64,000 nt of DNA, taken from positions 12,583,077 to 12,647,076 of the forward strand of contig OW386289.2 of assembly GCA_936432065.2 (NCBI GenBank). Direction: 5' to 3'. Under the pieces are notes generated by a model, which saw only the letters and a list, made by a program, of their open reading frames with translations, searched no databases and was not told the origin of the DNA. The translations under genes and the position numbers were made by a program. Shown piece by piece: positions 1-10,650 of this stretch. Every line of letters starts with the position of its first letter. The stretch's first letter is position 1. Origin of the DNA: Rutpela maculata (taxonomy: Eukaryota; Arthropoda; Insecta; Coleoptera; Cerambycidae).

Positions 1-525
1 GAACCCAACACATCTACTGAAGAAAGCGCTAGCACCGAACAGTAACAAACTAAAAATAGGGAGACCATACTACAGTGGAGAACAACAATGAAAAGGATCA
101 GGGTCAACAAATGAACACCACAAAGAAATCGCAACGATATATACTCTACCTCAAACAGAAATCGAGGAATCAGAAGACTCAGAAAAAGAAGATTCGAAAA
201 AGCAGAAACACAAAAAGAGGAGCATAAGCACCCCATCTTACGACACAACGCGGCAACATATTTCACAAGAATGCGCAGAATAGGCAGAAGTTCAGAACCA
301 ACCACACAGAAAAGGGAGCTTAAACGCTTCCTCACGACACAATGCGGTAACGCATCTCATAAATACCTACACCTCCCATTCCACATTCCCTTACCATGCG
401 CCATATGGCTCTCGCTGCTGGCAATAAGCATGACCCTAATCCAATCTAGCTGAATACCCGGGAGTGGCACCAATGCTTACCGCACGCTGGTAAATCAATC
501 AATCAGAAATCCATTGGTGTAATTT
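1..525 (+). mobile_element. LINE-derived 3' fragment, copy 1
   Basis: This stretch is the same repeat as the one at 63650-63890. Shared landmarks are GAACCCAACAC/GTACCCAACAC, a block around TAGGGAGACCATACTACA, TGAACACCACAAAGA, and the terminal block GGGAGTGGCACCAATGC followed by GGTAAATCAATCAAT. The other copy runs directly out of a recognisable reverse-transcriptase C-terminal region, so this is probably the 3' part of the same non-LTR retrotransposon. Copy 1 holds roughly 260 bp (about 150-430) that copy 2 lacks. No frame is open for long. The left end is cut by the window edge. Confidence 0.6.
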
Positions 526-1010
526 GGGGGGCTATATTTCCGCTTCATCTATGATAGTTTACCAGCTGCTGCCTTCAACTATAAAGACAGTCTAACGGCT
601 GATATTCGTTGATCCATATGATGTAATTTTATTGTTTATATTAGCTCACGCCCTTGCGAGTAGAGCGTGGATCCATCATCATTCCACCATTTTCCCCACC
701 TTTCCATTATCTTACATAATCTTTACATCGTCTTGTCCCATTTCCCCACCATATCATCTCACTTTTCTTACCTCCTCTCCATTTTCCCAGTTTAACGCTC
801 ACATTCCCACTATCTTCTTCGGCCTTTCTACTAGATTTACCTTTCTTTCCTTTCTTCTCCCACTTTACCATTAGTCCATTGATATTACGAAAAATAGGGG
901 AAATAAATGATAATCTTGGAGGAAAAACAAGTAATTGCCAACGGCTGATTTAAAAAAAAAATTTACAAAACACTATTTGTCATTTTGAACTTTTTTTTCA
1001 GTAAATTTTA
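526..1010. other. No gene seen; pyrimidine-rich stretch
   Basis: No coding signal, RNA gene or repeat end is recognised here. The segment 680-870 is strongly C/T-rich on the plus strand (runs of TTTCC, CTTTCC, TTCTTC). This keeps one short frame open through composition alone. The last part is A/T homopolymer-rich. Confidence 0.5.
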
Positions 1011-1033
1011 GTAATATTTAGGGATTGCAATTT

Positions 1034-1105
1034 ACCGGAAGTTTTAATAACCGGTAAATCGGTAAATAAAAATGTAAATAACCGGTTAACCGGTATTTAC
1101 CGGTA
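1034..1105. repeat. Subterminal AACCGGTT-type array, left end of hAT
   Basis: Five ACCGG-containing units lie within 72 bp: 1034 (ACCGGAA), 1049-1056 (AACCGGTA), 1080-1087 (AACCGGTT), 1088-1095 (AACCGGTA) and 1099-1105 (ACCGGTA). The right end carries a matching array. hAT transposases commonly bind clustered subterminal repeats, so transposase binding is the likely primary role. The octamer AACCGGTT also matches the published Grainyhead/CP2 consensus, so a secondary effect on host expression is conceivable. That part is inference. Confidence 0.7.
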
Positions 1106-1295
1106 ATTTTTAGAATGGATGATTAGGGTGGCGAAAATGGCAATTGCCTTTTTCCATGTACAAAATTATCTAAATTTAACAAAAAACATTTTTTAATAGG
1201 TATATTTAGTATAACGAACAAACAAAAGGTTTTTTATCAACCGTAAGATCACAAGAGCTTTTTTCTATCGGATAAATTTCTCTTTGTAACGAAAT

Positions 1296-1417
1296 AATTT
1301 TGCCAAATCAGTGATTTTATAAGAAAAACTGACATGAAAAAAATCGCGAGACCGGAGGTCGAGCGATTTTGTCAAATGTCAGTTTTTCGAGCAAAATTAC
1401 CGATTGGCAAAATTTTT
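1296..1417. repeat. Internal hairpin of the hAT element
   Basis: An inverted repeat pairs AATTTTGCCAAATC...AAAAACTGACAT with ATGTCAGTTTTT...GATTGGCAAAATT. The centre is GAGACCGGAGGTC. Arms are about 55 bp with mismatches. It may be an older MITE inside the hAT element or part of the element's own structure. Confidence 0.6.
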
Positions 1418-2281
1418 AGTTAAAAAGTATCCATAAAAGAAAAGCTCGAATGTTTTTTGGCAAGATAAATTAACGACAGAATATGTGAACGAACAACAAC
1501 AATAATTTATTAAAAATAATTATAATTTTCCCAAAACGACTCATATTGTACAGTATAGTTTCCACAATACTTAAAAATTATAGCTGACAGTACAGATTTC
1601 AAAGTGACGTGCGACTACTACATGTACTCTGCTTTTGAGGAACAGGCATTTTTATCGGTGATTAAAAACGATGCATCTTTTTTATCGCTGTCAAAGTGAC
1701 AAAAATGTGACTGTCAAACAGACTTTTTTATATAGGAGTCAATTTATCAAAAGGAAAAAAATATAAATGGAACAAATTTAAATAAATAATTATTCTGTAA
1801 ATAACAAAAATATCCACTTAAATAACAAAAATTATAAACATAAACTCAAATATGACATTTACTGAATACCTAATCTAAAAATATAATATTATTTTAAAAA
1901 TAGCCTGTTAAAAGGGTTAGTTTTTCAAAGCTATATCTGTTAGTCGTCTGATATATGTGCATAGAATACCCCAGCTGAAGATGCCCTTCTTCAATCGGTG
2001 GGTCAATAAGTTAATAAGAATTGGTAATAACATAATTCTAAATGTATTCCAAGAGATTTGCGGCAGTGAAATATTCAATTTTCTGTCGTAAGATATTGTC
2101 AATGTCTCTCTTGTATTTCTTAGGGCTTGGTGTTTGGAGTTTTCTTTTTATAATATTATTTATTTATTGTTAAAAGTGCTCGGTGTTGGAACAATCACTC
2201 TGTATTTAGTGAATACTAGTCAGTGACATAAATAGAAACGTTGAATACGTGACATATCGTAAGTTCAGAATTTACCGAAAT

Positions 2282-2361
2282 AACCGGTAAAAAATTAAAA
2301 TAACCGGTAATTATCGTCATGTGTTTTTTGTCCTAATAACCGGTTAACCGGTTAACCGGTA
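2282..2361. repeat. Subterminal AACCGGTT-type array, right end of hAT
   Basis: The units are AACCGGTA at 2282-2289 and 2302-2309, AACCGGTT at 2338-2345 and 2346-2353, and AACCGGTA at 2354-2361. The last three are head-to-tail without spacers. With the left array this gives ten units in a 1.36-kb element. Confidence 0.75.
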
Positions 2362-2381
2362 ATGCAATCCCTAGTAATATT

Positions 2382-4039
2382 ATGCGAAAAAAAGTTGTAC
2401 TTTTTATCTCTTTATAGTTTTCATTACGAAAATGTGCTCCATTTTTTGAACGAATTATCCGAGAAGAAGAGATCTTCCATAAAATACTGATAGCGGTCTT
2501 TTCCTATTAATTGTCCAGATACATTAGAAAAGATTATTATTCTTTTACCAGATCTGATTTTTTATGATGAAAAGTTTTCTTTTAATTGCGAACAAAAAAC
2601 TTTCCCAAATGAAAGTTTATTTTTTATAACGGAGGTAACAGTTTGACCTTGCAATATTGCTCTTATTTTCTTTTCTGGGGTATCCCGCAATGCTTCTTGT
2701 CCTGATAGTCGATTTTTGTATCTCTCTTTGCTAGCCTTCTCTGTCTTTCAGTTTTTTTTCCAATTCTGCAGTTGTCAGTCTAAGCTCCTTTCTATTTTTG
2801 TGTCTTTTTTTTGTCCCGTCACTAATTTACCTGAAAGCTGAGGAGTATTAACGTAATTTCACTGAAATTCCAGTAGACGAGTGAAAGGAGAAGTTTGATC
2901 AGCTAATGTTCTTTCCAAAATTTTCGCTTGTTTTTTTAAACTCATGATTTTTACTCCAGTTACCAGTGTTTCTCTTCTATTCTTTCTCTACTTTTAATCT
3001 ATCTCTTATTGTCTCTACTCCAATATGGTCTAAGAGGGTAACCCCACAGTATCTTCTTAAATAATTATTTCCATATTTCGAATTTTATCAGAAATTAAGC
3101 AACTATTCACGAAGCTGAGGTGATGGCACGGGGACACTGCAATTTTCTATTATAAAAAGTAAATGTGTGGAGAATTAAAGACGATATTTTTTAGAATAAA
3201 CAGATTTATCTTGAGCTCCTGATTATTAATATTTAAGTAATTGAATATATTTTAATATTTTCGAGTGTTTAATTTATACGTGAGTTGGCATTCTTGTATG
3301 CGGGGACATGACACGGAGCTGAGATCTCATATTCAGTACCCAATATATTTCAGTTGTACTAAAAAAAAAAAAAAAGAAATTAAAATATTTTGGAAAGTAA
3401 ATTAAATAATTTAGAAAATTAGCAGGGACTTGAATCTGACGTTTCGGGCAGAATCACCCATAATGAACTTTTACTCTTCCTCATTTTCAAATAGAGTATA
3501 GTCATGTTTTCCAGGTAATGGTCGGCAATATCTAAATATCAAAGGTTGTTCTATTCTCTAAATATTCCATAATAATTTACGGAATATATGCAGCTCATTT
3601 CCTTACAAAGATTTTAATTTAGCTGAAATATAATCATAACGGAATCCTGAAAGGGCAAGTGACTTTCGCGTATTTCAGCCTCTAATAATTACCTTTGCAT
3701 GGCTGAGCAGTTCGTAACAACAGCCGAGTGTAGTAAATGAGTGCAGTTTGATAAATTTACCAAAGTCTAATTTATGAAACATCGTGACTCCGCAACACGC
3801 AGATTGGCATAATTGAGAAAAGTGTGGCGCTTTTATTGTTAATAACTGTCATTAACGGTGGCGTTAGCGCAACAGTGAAATAACAATTACAGTAATGCGG
3901 CGGTAGCGCATTGTGTAGCGTATTCCACAGTAATGCAATATCATCTAGGTAAGGTGTGAATCTCAAATTGTTGTTCTTGGGTTACATGGAGTACGTTAAT
4001 TCCGTACCGTAGAATAATAAGTAGAATTATAAGAGTAAC
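2382..4039. other. No gene seen
   Basis: About 1.66 kb of AT-rich sequence holds no supported coding region. Around 3420-3455 the minus strand reads GATTCAAGTCCCTGC, which resembles a Pol III B box. No matching A box is evident, so no tRNA or SINE is called. A 16-base A run lies near 3360. Confidence 0.4.
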
Positions 4040-5110
4040 TAGAGTAAACTTATATTCTTCGCCGATTTATTGACCTTCTTATACAGGGTGGACTATTCTA
4101 TTAATAATAGGCCATAGTTTAAGGGTAGATTCTTTGAATCAAAGTATGAGGATATAACCAAACATGCTTTACTAAATTGTTGCTGTGGAAAAAGATACAG
4201 GGTGTCAAAATTGTAATTTTTTTTTTGCAATATCTCAACTACCTCTTGACCGATCTTCTCCCAATTTGGTAAGGAAACATTTTTTAAGCTAAGAAACAAT
4301 AATTTATGTATCAAATTACGCTAGTCTATGGAGGGCGCCTCATGAGCTATACCTGATGATGAATATTTTTTCTCTTTTTTTTACGAAACGTAGTGGCACT
4401 TTTGATTAGATAATCTCATACAAGAATCATTTCTACGTAAAAAAAAGGTACACTTGATAGAATTTGATAATTCCAACCGTTTTCGAGAAAACTGCCGTAA
4501 AGATCTCAAGAATTCTTTGCAAACAAATTGTATTTATTGAAAAGTGTGCTTTGCAAAAATGTCAAGCTAATGAAATTGTACGTAAATGACAGAACTAAGA
4601 CGTCACGAAAGCACACTTTTCAATAAGTACGATTTGTCCTTTTCAAATTGAGTTTGTTTTCAAAGAATTCTTGAGATCTTTCCTAGTCAAATGTGTCACT
4701 ACGGTTCGTAAAAAAAAAGAGAAAAAACATTCATCGTCAGGTATGGCTCATGAGGCGCCCTCCAGGGGTTAGCGTGATGTAATACATAAAGTATTGTTTC
4801 TTAGCTTAGAAAATGTTTCCTTACCAAATTGGGAGAAGATCGGTCAAGAGGTAGTTGAGATATTGCAAAAAGAAAAGAAAAAACTACAGTTTTGGCACCC
4901 TGTATCTTTTTCCACAGCAACCATTTACTAAAGCATGTTTGGTTATATTCTCATATTTTGGTTCAAAGAACCTACCCTTGAACTATGGCCTATTATTAAT
5001 GGTCTACCCTGTATAGTTGTTACACATTCAATAGGATACTCTTAGCAGTTCTCTGTAAATATTGTTAGTTTTAGACATTTTTAATTTTATAATACGATCT
5101 GAGTTGGTGG
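4040..5110. repeat. Dispersed repeat copy split by a foldback MITE
   Basis: The two flanks (about 4050-4081 and 5014-5105) together match uninterrupted copies near 13785-13900 and 15590-15715. They share CTTCGCCGATTTA, TTGTTACACATTC, ATAGGATACTCTT and GTTAGTTTT. The uninterrupted copies show TTTTTATATAATTGTTACAC where this copy carries the inserted MITE. They therefore serve as an empty site and place the insertion at a TA dinucleotide. Confidence 0.75.
4082..5013. mobile_element. Long foldback MITE, mariner/Tc1-like ends
   Basis: The element is about 930 bp and palindromic over nearly all its length. It starts TACAGGGTGGAC and ends GGTCTACCCTGTA. Paired blocks include ATGGCCTATTATTAAT at the ends, TTGGGAGAAGATCGGTCAAG, GGCGCCCTC and AGAATTCTTGAGATCTT near the centre. 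The target is TA, confirmed by the empty-site copies. The CAGGG start and TA target indicate mobilisation by a Tc1/mariner-type transposase. It has no coding capacity. One terminal fragment of the same family lies at 38230-38288. Confidence 0.85.
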
Positions 5111-5355
5111 AACATGGTCTTTGTATACGGTAAGTGCTATTTAATACCGGAGCACCCTGTTATTTTGGAAAGTGTTGCCCGATTTAAAAAAATATTTCTT
5201 TGGACAAAGTACTCGATAAGCTACATTTGCCTATTTTCAGAAAGGATAAGAGGAGATAAGGGCCTTTTTTCGCCCATTAGCCATATCATATCATATGCCA
5301 TTATATTTTCTTAGTAGTATATGTCTTGACAAGTAATAAAAAAACAGTTCCTTGG

Positions 5356-5493
5356 AATAGTACATTGTGTATCTAGTAGTAAAAGCAATACATTCCCGGA
5401 CGACGATGTAAACTGTTGGCCGAGGCGTTAAGCCGAGGCCAACAAGCATTGAAGTCCGAGAATGTGCTTTTACCACGAGGTACACATACTATT
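5356..5493. mobile_element. Short palindromic MITE
   Basis: An inverted repeat of about 138 bp. Outer arms AATAGTACATTGTGTATC and GGTACACATACTATT pair, as do AGTAAAAGCAATACATTC and GAATGTGCTTTTACC. The centre holds a second stem, GTTGGCCGAGG/CCGAGGCCAAC. No coding content. Confidence 0.65.
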
Positions 5494-5614
5494 TTTTTTT
5501 AAATCGCAATCAATATTATTATAAATTAATTAATTTTTATGAATGCATAAAAAAAAGAAAATGTCAAATATTCAGTGCTTATTATTTACTGTCTAAAAAA
5601 TATATGTACATATA

Positions 5615-5750
5615 TAAAAAACAGTCCGGAAAAGTTACTTTCCCAAACTGTTTTTTGATAATTGCTTAGCAACGTACTAAAATACTAGAATAGTATGTTG
5701 GGATCTGAAATTGCGCCGACATTCTTGACTGATTTCAGAAAATAGTTATT
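5615..5750. repeat. Hairpin-headed repeat, copy 1
   Basis: It begins with the hairpin AAAAACAGTCCGG...AACTGTTTTTTG. It then reads TTGCTTAGCAACG, AAAATACTAGAATAG and GGGATCTGAAATTG. The same order of blocks occurs at 38289-38470. The second copy has a longer stem (ACTTTCCCGG/CCGG), so the head is a foldback of variable length. Confidence 0.65.
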
Positions 5751-6169
5751 TGTTTTACTAAGCAGCAAAATAGTAGATTGCCTGCCGCGGCTGATAATTC
5801 CTAGCCAAGCGAAGCGAGGCCAATATAGTGCACGTTATTCTCAGGATAGATAACGTGAATTGGGTTGTTGCACTAAGTTAAAATTTGAGGAGAATCTATG
5901 TTAAACAATAACAATTATTCATAAAAAATCATTAGAAACATGTAGAAGTTGAAAAGAAAGTCTTATAATATTATAATATTAATTACAAAAATACATGCAT
6001 TTAAAACGGAGATGACATAATAACGGCAGTCTGTAGAGAAGTTAGTTATAAAATGACGAGAAACAGGTACTAATTTAGAAACTCGCTGATAGCGACGGAG
6101 AAAAAAGACAATCACGACAGTTTAATTTGACATTATATTTAACGTCAAATTCAATTGACGTTCATAGGT
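5751..6169. other. No gene seen
   Basis: AT-rich sequence with no recognised gene. A GC-richer patch at 5780-5825 (CTGCCGCGGCTG, CCAAGCGAAGCGAGGCC) resembles the loops of the short palindromic MITEs nearby, but no paired arms are visible. Confidence 0.4.
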
Positions 6170-6201
6170 TACAATTCGGTATAGTTTAACAGCATCTAGT
6201 T

Positions 6202-6376
6202 ATGGATAAATATAAGTTCAGATAGTGTTTTCTGCCGTACTGTGTAAATAATACCACCAATTCACCAGAAAAACTGTTGTGTTCCAATAATAAACGCTGA
6301 ACGTAATAATGAATGATTCGAAGCCACCAGAGAAGGACCAAGTCTTCTTACTGTGGAGACCATTTCAATGTCAAGT
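6202..6376 (+). pseudogene. THAP-domain protein fragment, broken
   Basis: Translation from the ATG at 6202 gives MDKYKFR, a stop, then CFLPYCVNNTTNSPEKL and on to a stop at 6300. Cys-x3-Cys followed by an N/S-rich stretch and PEKL is how THAP zinc fingers begin. About 30 bp further on, in another frame, the sequence reads RRTKSSYCGDHFNVK, which fits the second half of the C2CH signature (Cys-x2-His-Phe). The THAP domain is a DNA-binding finger found in P-element-type transposases and proteins derived from them. Here it is disabled by an internal stop and at least one frameshift. A GTAAGT at about 6419 and a TTGTAG at about 6470 could bound a downstream intron. The same sequence recurs at 56420-56505. 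Confidence 0.55.
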
Positions 6377-6404
6377 AAAGTAACAAATTACAATATATTC
6401 TAAG

Positions 6405-7260
6405 CGTTTTATTTGTGGTAAGTTGTATCTTAATGTAGGAATTTGATTTTTAATATGGATTTCTGTTGTAGGAAAAACGGCCGCATTACAAGACTTGAGT
6501 GGCGTTCTAGCTGTTACAAATTTAAATTACCCGCCAAACTGGTGGATAAAACAGGGTGAATTACTGTATTCGATTAGAATGTTATTCATGCTTTGACTTC
6601 CTAAATAATCTGCTTTTATGTACTTTATCTAGTTTATGTTGGAATAAAGTGCAGTTGTTTTTGTTACCTATTGATTATTTATGAAGCTCCCTAGACGTCC
6701 CATAATACTAGGATGATCAATAAATTAAGAAAGGAAATTTAAAAACTCGCCGTTGAAAAACTATATGAAACAAACTGTGAAAGTCGTCTAAAGTCGGTGA
6801 ACACAGTCGGAAATGGCTACGAATGCGTTGGATTTTAGTTATAAATGCCCTTTGAATTATGTGTGTTATAAATACATATCATTGTTTATTGCTTAGATAG
6901 ATACTATAGCATAAAGTATACTTACCTATTTATTATTTTTTGTTTAATACAGATCTTTCTTGATATATTCGTAAGTCTCATTCTGACTCTTGCTAGAAGT
7001 GAGTATCAATGGATAATAAATAATTTCTTTAGTAGATAAACTTATTTTGTTGTTTTCAGTTAGATACGCATGTATATAGTTAATAGGAAATAAAACAATG
7101 AAAAGGAAATATTTAATAAAATACAAAGTATAGTTAACAAATTCATCTAAATTAAATAATAAAATACATATTAGACATATTATGTAATATTAATAAGATA
7201 AGATAAAGGAAGTTCTTGCAGAAATTACAATAGTTTGTACTGTCTATAGCAGTTGTAACG
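6405..7260. repeat. Repeat shared with the core at 56270-57300
   Basis: At least two blocks match the 56-57 kb region in the same order. The first is TTAATGTAGGAATTTGATTTTTAA followed by TTGTAGGAAAAAC and GCATTACAAGAC (6430-6500 versus 56440-56505). The second is ACATATTA...TTCTTGCAGAAATTACAAT (7165-7230 versus 57050-57105). Together with the THAP fragment this suggests two decayed copies of one THAP-encoding element. The intervening sequence is too diverged to align by eye. Confidence 0.5.
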
Positions 7261-7715
7261 TAAGTACCTTGCAGCTTTTGCACTTCCAACCATTGCAATG
7301 TCAAAACGATCGTCTCTTTTTAAAAATTCGCTGACCATAAATATATCTACCGCAAGTAGAATGTCAGAATTAGCTTTTACAGATATACTGCCTTAGTCGT
7401 TTTGTAAAAAAATATTAACAATAACTGCAAACATCAATCAGTGCTAGCTAAACGTCAAATTTATTTTTGACATCTATTTTCTTTCTTGTCAGCAATGTCA
7501 ACTTATTCGTCTTCATCTGTTCTGCTTATAAGTTCACATCTAACTGCCGTTATGATGTCACTACCGTTTTCGCGGCACATTCAAATAGTCGAAGTTTAAC
7601 ACTTTTTAAAATATGTTGCGCTAAGAATTTTTCTTCCAAATTAAATATATAACTAAATTAAGTCCTCCACTACCATATTTCACCATTTTTGAAAATTCGT
7701 CAACAACCCAATTGT
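7261..7715. other. No gene seen
   Basis: AT-rich sequence that may belong to the decayed THAP-type element to its left. No frame shows recognisable protein similarity. Confidence 0.4.
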
Positions 7716-7717
7716 GT

Positions 7718-7971
7718 GGGTACTTTCCGGTAAGCTAGGGACTTATAATCTGCCGTAGCGGAAGGGTGTACGTACCTTTTCCGCCTGCAAAAACTTCAAA
7801 ACTTTGCAAAATCCAAAATGGTGGTTCCAGTATGGCTGCCAATGTCATATTTCGTGCTTGTAACTCGCTGATACAGTATTGCACATTATTTTCAGGATAG
7901 GTACTGGGTACTTTCCGATGAGCTAGGAACTTTAAATTTGGCATTGAGGTAGGGTGTACCTTTCCCGTGCT
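7718..7971. repeat. Direct repeat, about 65 bp, period about 188 bp
   Basis: GGGTACTTTCCGGTAAGCTA...AGGGTGTACGTACCTTTTCC at 7718-7782 recurs as GGGTACTTTCCGATGAGCTA...AGGGTGTACCTTTCCC at 7906-7971. The spacing suggests a two-unit remnant of a satellite-like tandem repeat. It also contains AAAATGGTGG, a motif seen in other repeats here. Confidence 0.6.
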
Positions 7972-8404
7972 TTAAAACCACTTCCAGTATTTTAATGAAA
8001 TTCTGTTCAAATATAGATGCTTCTTAAGATAGTGATTTCGAATGTCTTTGCGGAAAATCAAGCCATTTTTATGCCTATATACGCACGCCTATGGTGGTTT
8101 AAAATTTGGCCTAACATAATAATTTTTTTTCTAAAAATCGGCGTTTTTCAATGGATTGTTAAAATTAACAACTGTTTTGCTACCTTCCTCAGAAAATACC
8201 TGTATCTGATTATAGCTTTGAAATAAATTACTTTTATTAAATTTCTTGCGAAATAATTTCACACTCCAATTTCACATATCTCCGGTAGCATTTAAGTTAA
8301 GATATTATTCATATTTGCTTCAAATTAAATATCCCGTACATGTACAGGATTATGCATTACATGTTGACCCTCCCCCCCCCCTTTATTTCTGTTATTATTG
8401 GAAA
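7972..8404. other. No gene seen
   Basis: AT-rich sequence with no recognised gene. It includes a run of about ten C at 8370-8382 and no interpretable reading frame. Confidence 0.4.
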
Positions 8405-8940
8405 TAAAAAAAAAGTTTCGTATAAAAGTTGTAGATTTGTATATCTTTTTTTTTAAATGCAATTAAAAAAACAATTGTCTGTATAGGTTACGTGATATAA
8501 CAAGGAAGGTTGTTTTTAAATGGAAAACTGTGTATGTTTTTACATATTCTTTTAAGTATGTTTTCCGTGATTCCAAATATACCTGTATAAAAAAAAATAC
8601 AAAAATAAAAAAATTATAATAAAAAAATAATTAAAAAATCCGGTAGACCAATTCCTTGGCCACCAAACAACCCTGACTTTTTGTGAATTATAACCATAAA
8701 ATAGTTATAAAATATTTTTCATCTCAGGATTTTATTTTTATTCTTATAATATATCAAACTTTTAATGTCAAGAAATATTACAGATAGACCTATGAACCCT
8801 TTATATATTTGAAATGAGGGAAAAAAGATCTAAAAGAAATATATTCTTTAAAAACATACAGGGTTTTCCATTTAAAACCAACCTTCGTTGTTATATCATA
8901 TATGCAAGCAATTATTTTTTAATTGCATTAAAAAAATATA

Positions 8941-10650
8941 TACAGGGTGTTTCATAATCGAATGCTGATCCTTGGATGATTTTAAGAAAAATTCTTTATA
9001 TGAACATAGGTCCGCAACCGCTTTATTTCTGAGATACAGGTTGTTGAAATTTAACAAAAAAATCAGTTTTTCCCCAATATCTCTAAAACGGTTTTTTTTT
9101 CAATTTAGGTACATGCAAAGTACGTATAAAAATACACTTTTTCCAGGACAAATATTTTTTAAATTTTCATCCGTGGCGTCCCTGTCAACATGCCCTGCAA
9201 TATTTTTAATAAAAAAAAATGATACTCCACTTTTTCTTTAAATAAATATTATTTTCATATTTGCGGTTTATCTTGTCATAAAAATGGTCCCTCAAAAACT
9301 TATAACTATTTTGAACACAAAATACCAAAATTAAATTAATTGTTCAAAATGTCCGCCTCCTGCAAGTATGCACGCTTCAGCCCTCCTTCTCACTGACTTG
9401 GGTACTCTTTGGAAAATTCCTTGAGTATTCCTTATAGCTTCACAGGAAACTATTTTGCTTTTTCGCAATTCTTCCTCAGTTTGAATTGGCTGACTGTAAA
9501 CCAAGGTCTTGAAATGTCCCCAAAGAAACTAATCCAGACTGTTTAAATGTTTAGGTCTGGGGTTCTAGCTGGCCATGACTCTGTTCCCCCACGATCTATC
9601 CAGCGATTATTAAAGTTTTGATTTAAATACTTGCGAGCTAGAGCACTAAAACGGGCAGGTGCACCGTCGTGCATAAACCACATGCGATTTCGAATTAAAA
9701 TAGGAACATCTTCCAACAGAATTGGCAAATTATCATCAAGAAATCGGCGATAAACATTTCCATTTAATCTGCCTGGTAGAAAAAAAGGGCCAATTATGTA
9801 ATCTTCAATAATTCCAGCCCACACATTTAATGAGATTTGCACCTGGTGATGAGATTCCGCGATTGCATGCGAATTTTCCTCGGCCCAAGAATGATTGTTA
9901 TGAAAATTTCTGATACTGTTTATCGTAAAACTAGCTTCGTCTGTGAATAAAATTTCCGTGTCAAATAAAGGATCTTGGGTAACTTTTTGGAGAAACCATT
10001 AACAGAAATTCACTCGTAATGAAAAGTCTCGAGGAAGTAGAGTCTGAACCCGTTGAATGTGATAAGGATATAATAAATAATCATGTAGAATCATCCACAC
10101 TAGAACATGGGCGATATTTAAATTATTGGCAACTTTCCTCGTACTTATGTCGGGATTTTCCTCAGCATACTAGATGTTTCTAGCCTACAAGATAATTATT
10201 CTACTCTTTAACGGCTGGACAAGCAAATGAATGCATTTTTTATTTTTTAAATCGAAAACCGTCCGCCGGACGAAAAATAGTCAAGGGACCATTTTTATGA
10301 CAAGATAAACCGCAAATATGAAAATAATATTTAAAAAAAAGTGGCGTATCATTTTTTTTTTATTAAAAATATTGCACGGCATGTTGACAGGGACGCCACT
10401 GATGAAAATTTAAAAAGCATTTATCCTGAAAAAAATGTATTTTTATGCGTACTTTGCATGTACCAAAATTGAAAAAAAGAACTGTTTTAGAGATATTGGG
10501 GAAAAACTGATTTTCTTTGTTAAATTTCAACACCCTATAATCTCAGAAATAAAGCGGTCGCGAACCTATGTTCATATATAGAATTTTTCTTAAAATCATA
10601 CAAGGATTATCGCCCTTTAGGATCAGCATTCAATTATGAAACACCCTGTA
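8941..10650 (-). mobile_element. Mariner-like element, long inverted ends, TA TSD
   Basis: The element body is 8943-10648 (1706 bp). It starts CAGGGTGTTTCATAATCGAA and ends TTCAATTATGAAACACCCTG, with TA at 8941-8942 and 10649-10650. The terminal inverted repeats are unusually long, about 350 bp (8943-9300 and 10275-10648). They share AAGCGGTC/ACCGCTTTA, TTGGGGAAAAACTGA, GGCGTCCCTGTCAACATG and TTGCGGTTTATCTTGTCAT. Between them, on the minus strand, lies a disabled transposase. Long inverted ends and a D,D41,D spacing fit the group often called rosa. That subgroup name is from memory. Confidence 0.85.
9331..10236 (-). pseudogene. Mariner-type transposase (D,D41,D), disabled
   Basis: DDE/D transposase that would cut and rejoin the element ends. 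From an ATG at 10236 the minus strand begins MHSFACPAVKE and already has stops. The helix-turn-helix part includes EENPDISTRKVANNLNI. Then come VQTLLPRDFSLRVNFC, a stop, and FLQKVTQDPLFDTEILFTDE, which carries the first catalytic Asp. NVWAGIIEDYIIGPFFLPGR follows, then MWFMHDGAPARFS with the second Asp, then WPARTPDLN and, after a frameshift, SLD, a stop and FLWGHFK with the third Asp. The end is GGGHFEQLI and a stop at 9331-9333. I count about 41 residues between the second and third Asp. About 300 codons fits a full mariner protein, so decay is by point mutation rather than large deletion. Confidence 0.88.

Larger units (their letters stand above)
1011..2381. mobile_element. Non-autonomous hAT element with perfect 8-bp TSD
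   Basis: The element body is 1019-2373 (1355 bp). It begins TAGGGATTGCAATTTACCGG and ends CCGGTAATGCAATCCCTA, so the termini are imperfect inverted repeats of about 18 bp. It is flanked by the identical octamer GTAATATT at 1011-1018 and 2374-2381. An 8-bp duplication with short inverted ends and subterminal repeat arrays is the hallmark of the hAT superfamily. No transposase reading frame survives, so it would depend on an autonomous relative. The perfect target duplication suggests insertion more recent than most elements here. Confidence 0.92.

Noticed and set aside
3420..3460. B-box-like GATTCAAGTCCCTGC as a tRNA gene on the minus strand
   Set aside because: No A box, acceptor stem or cloverleaf could be drawn around it.
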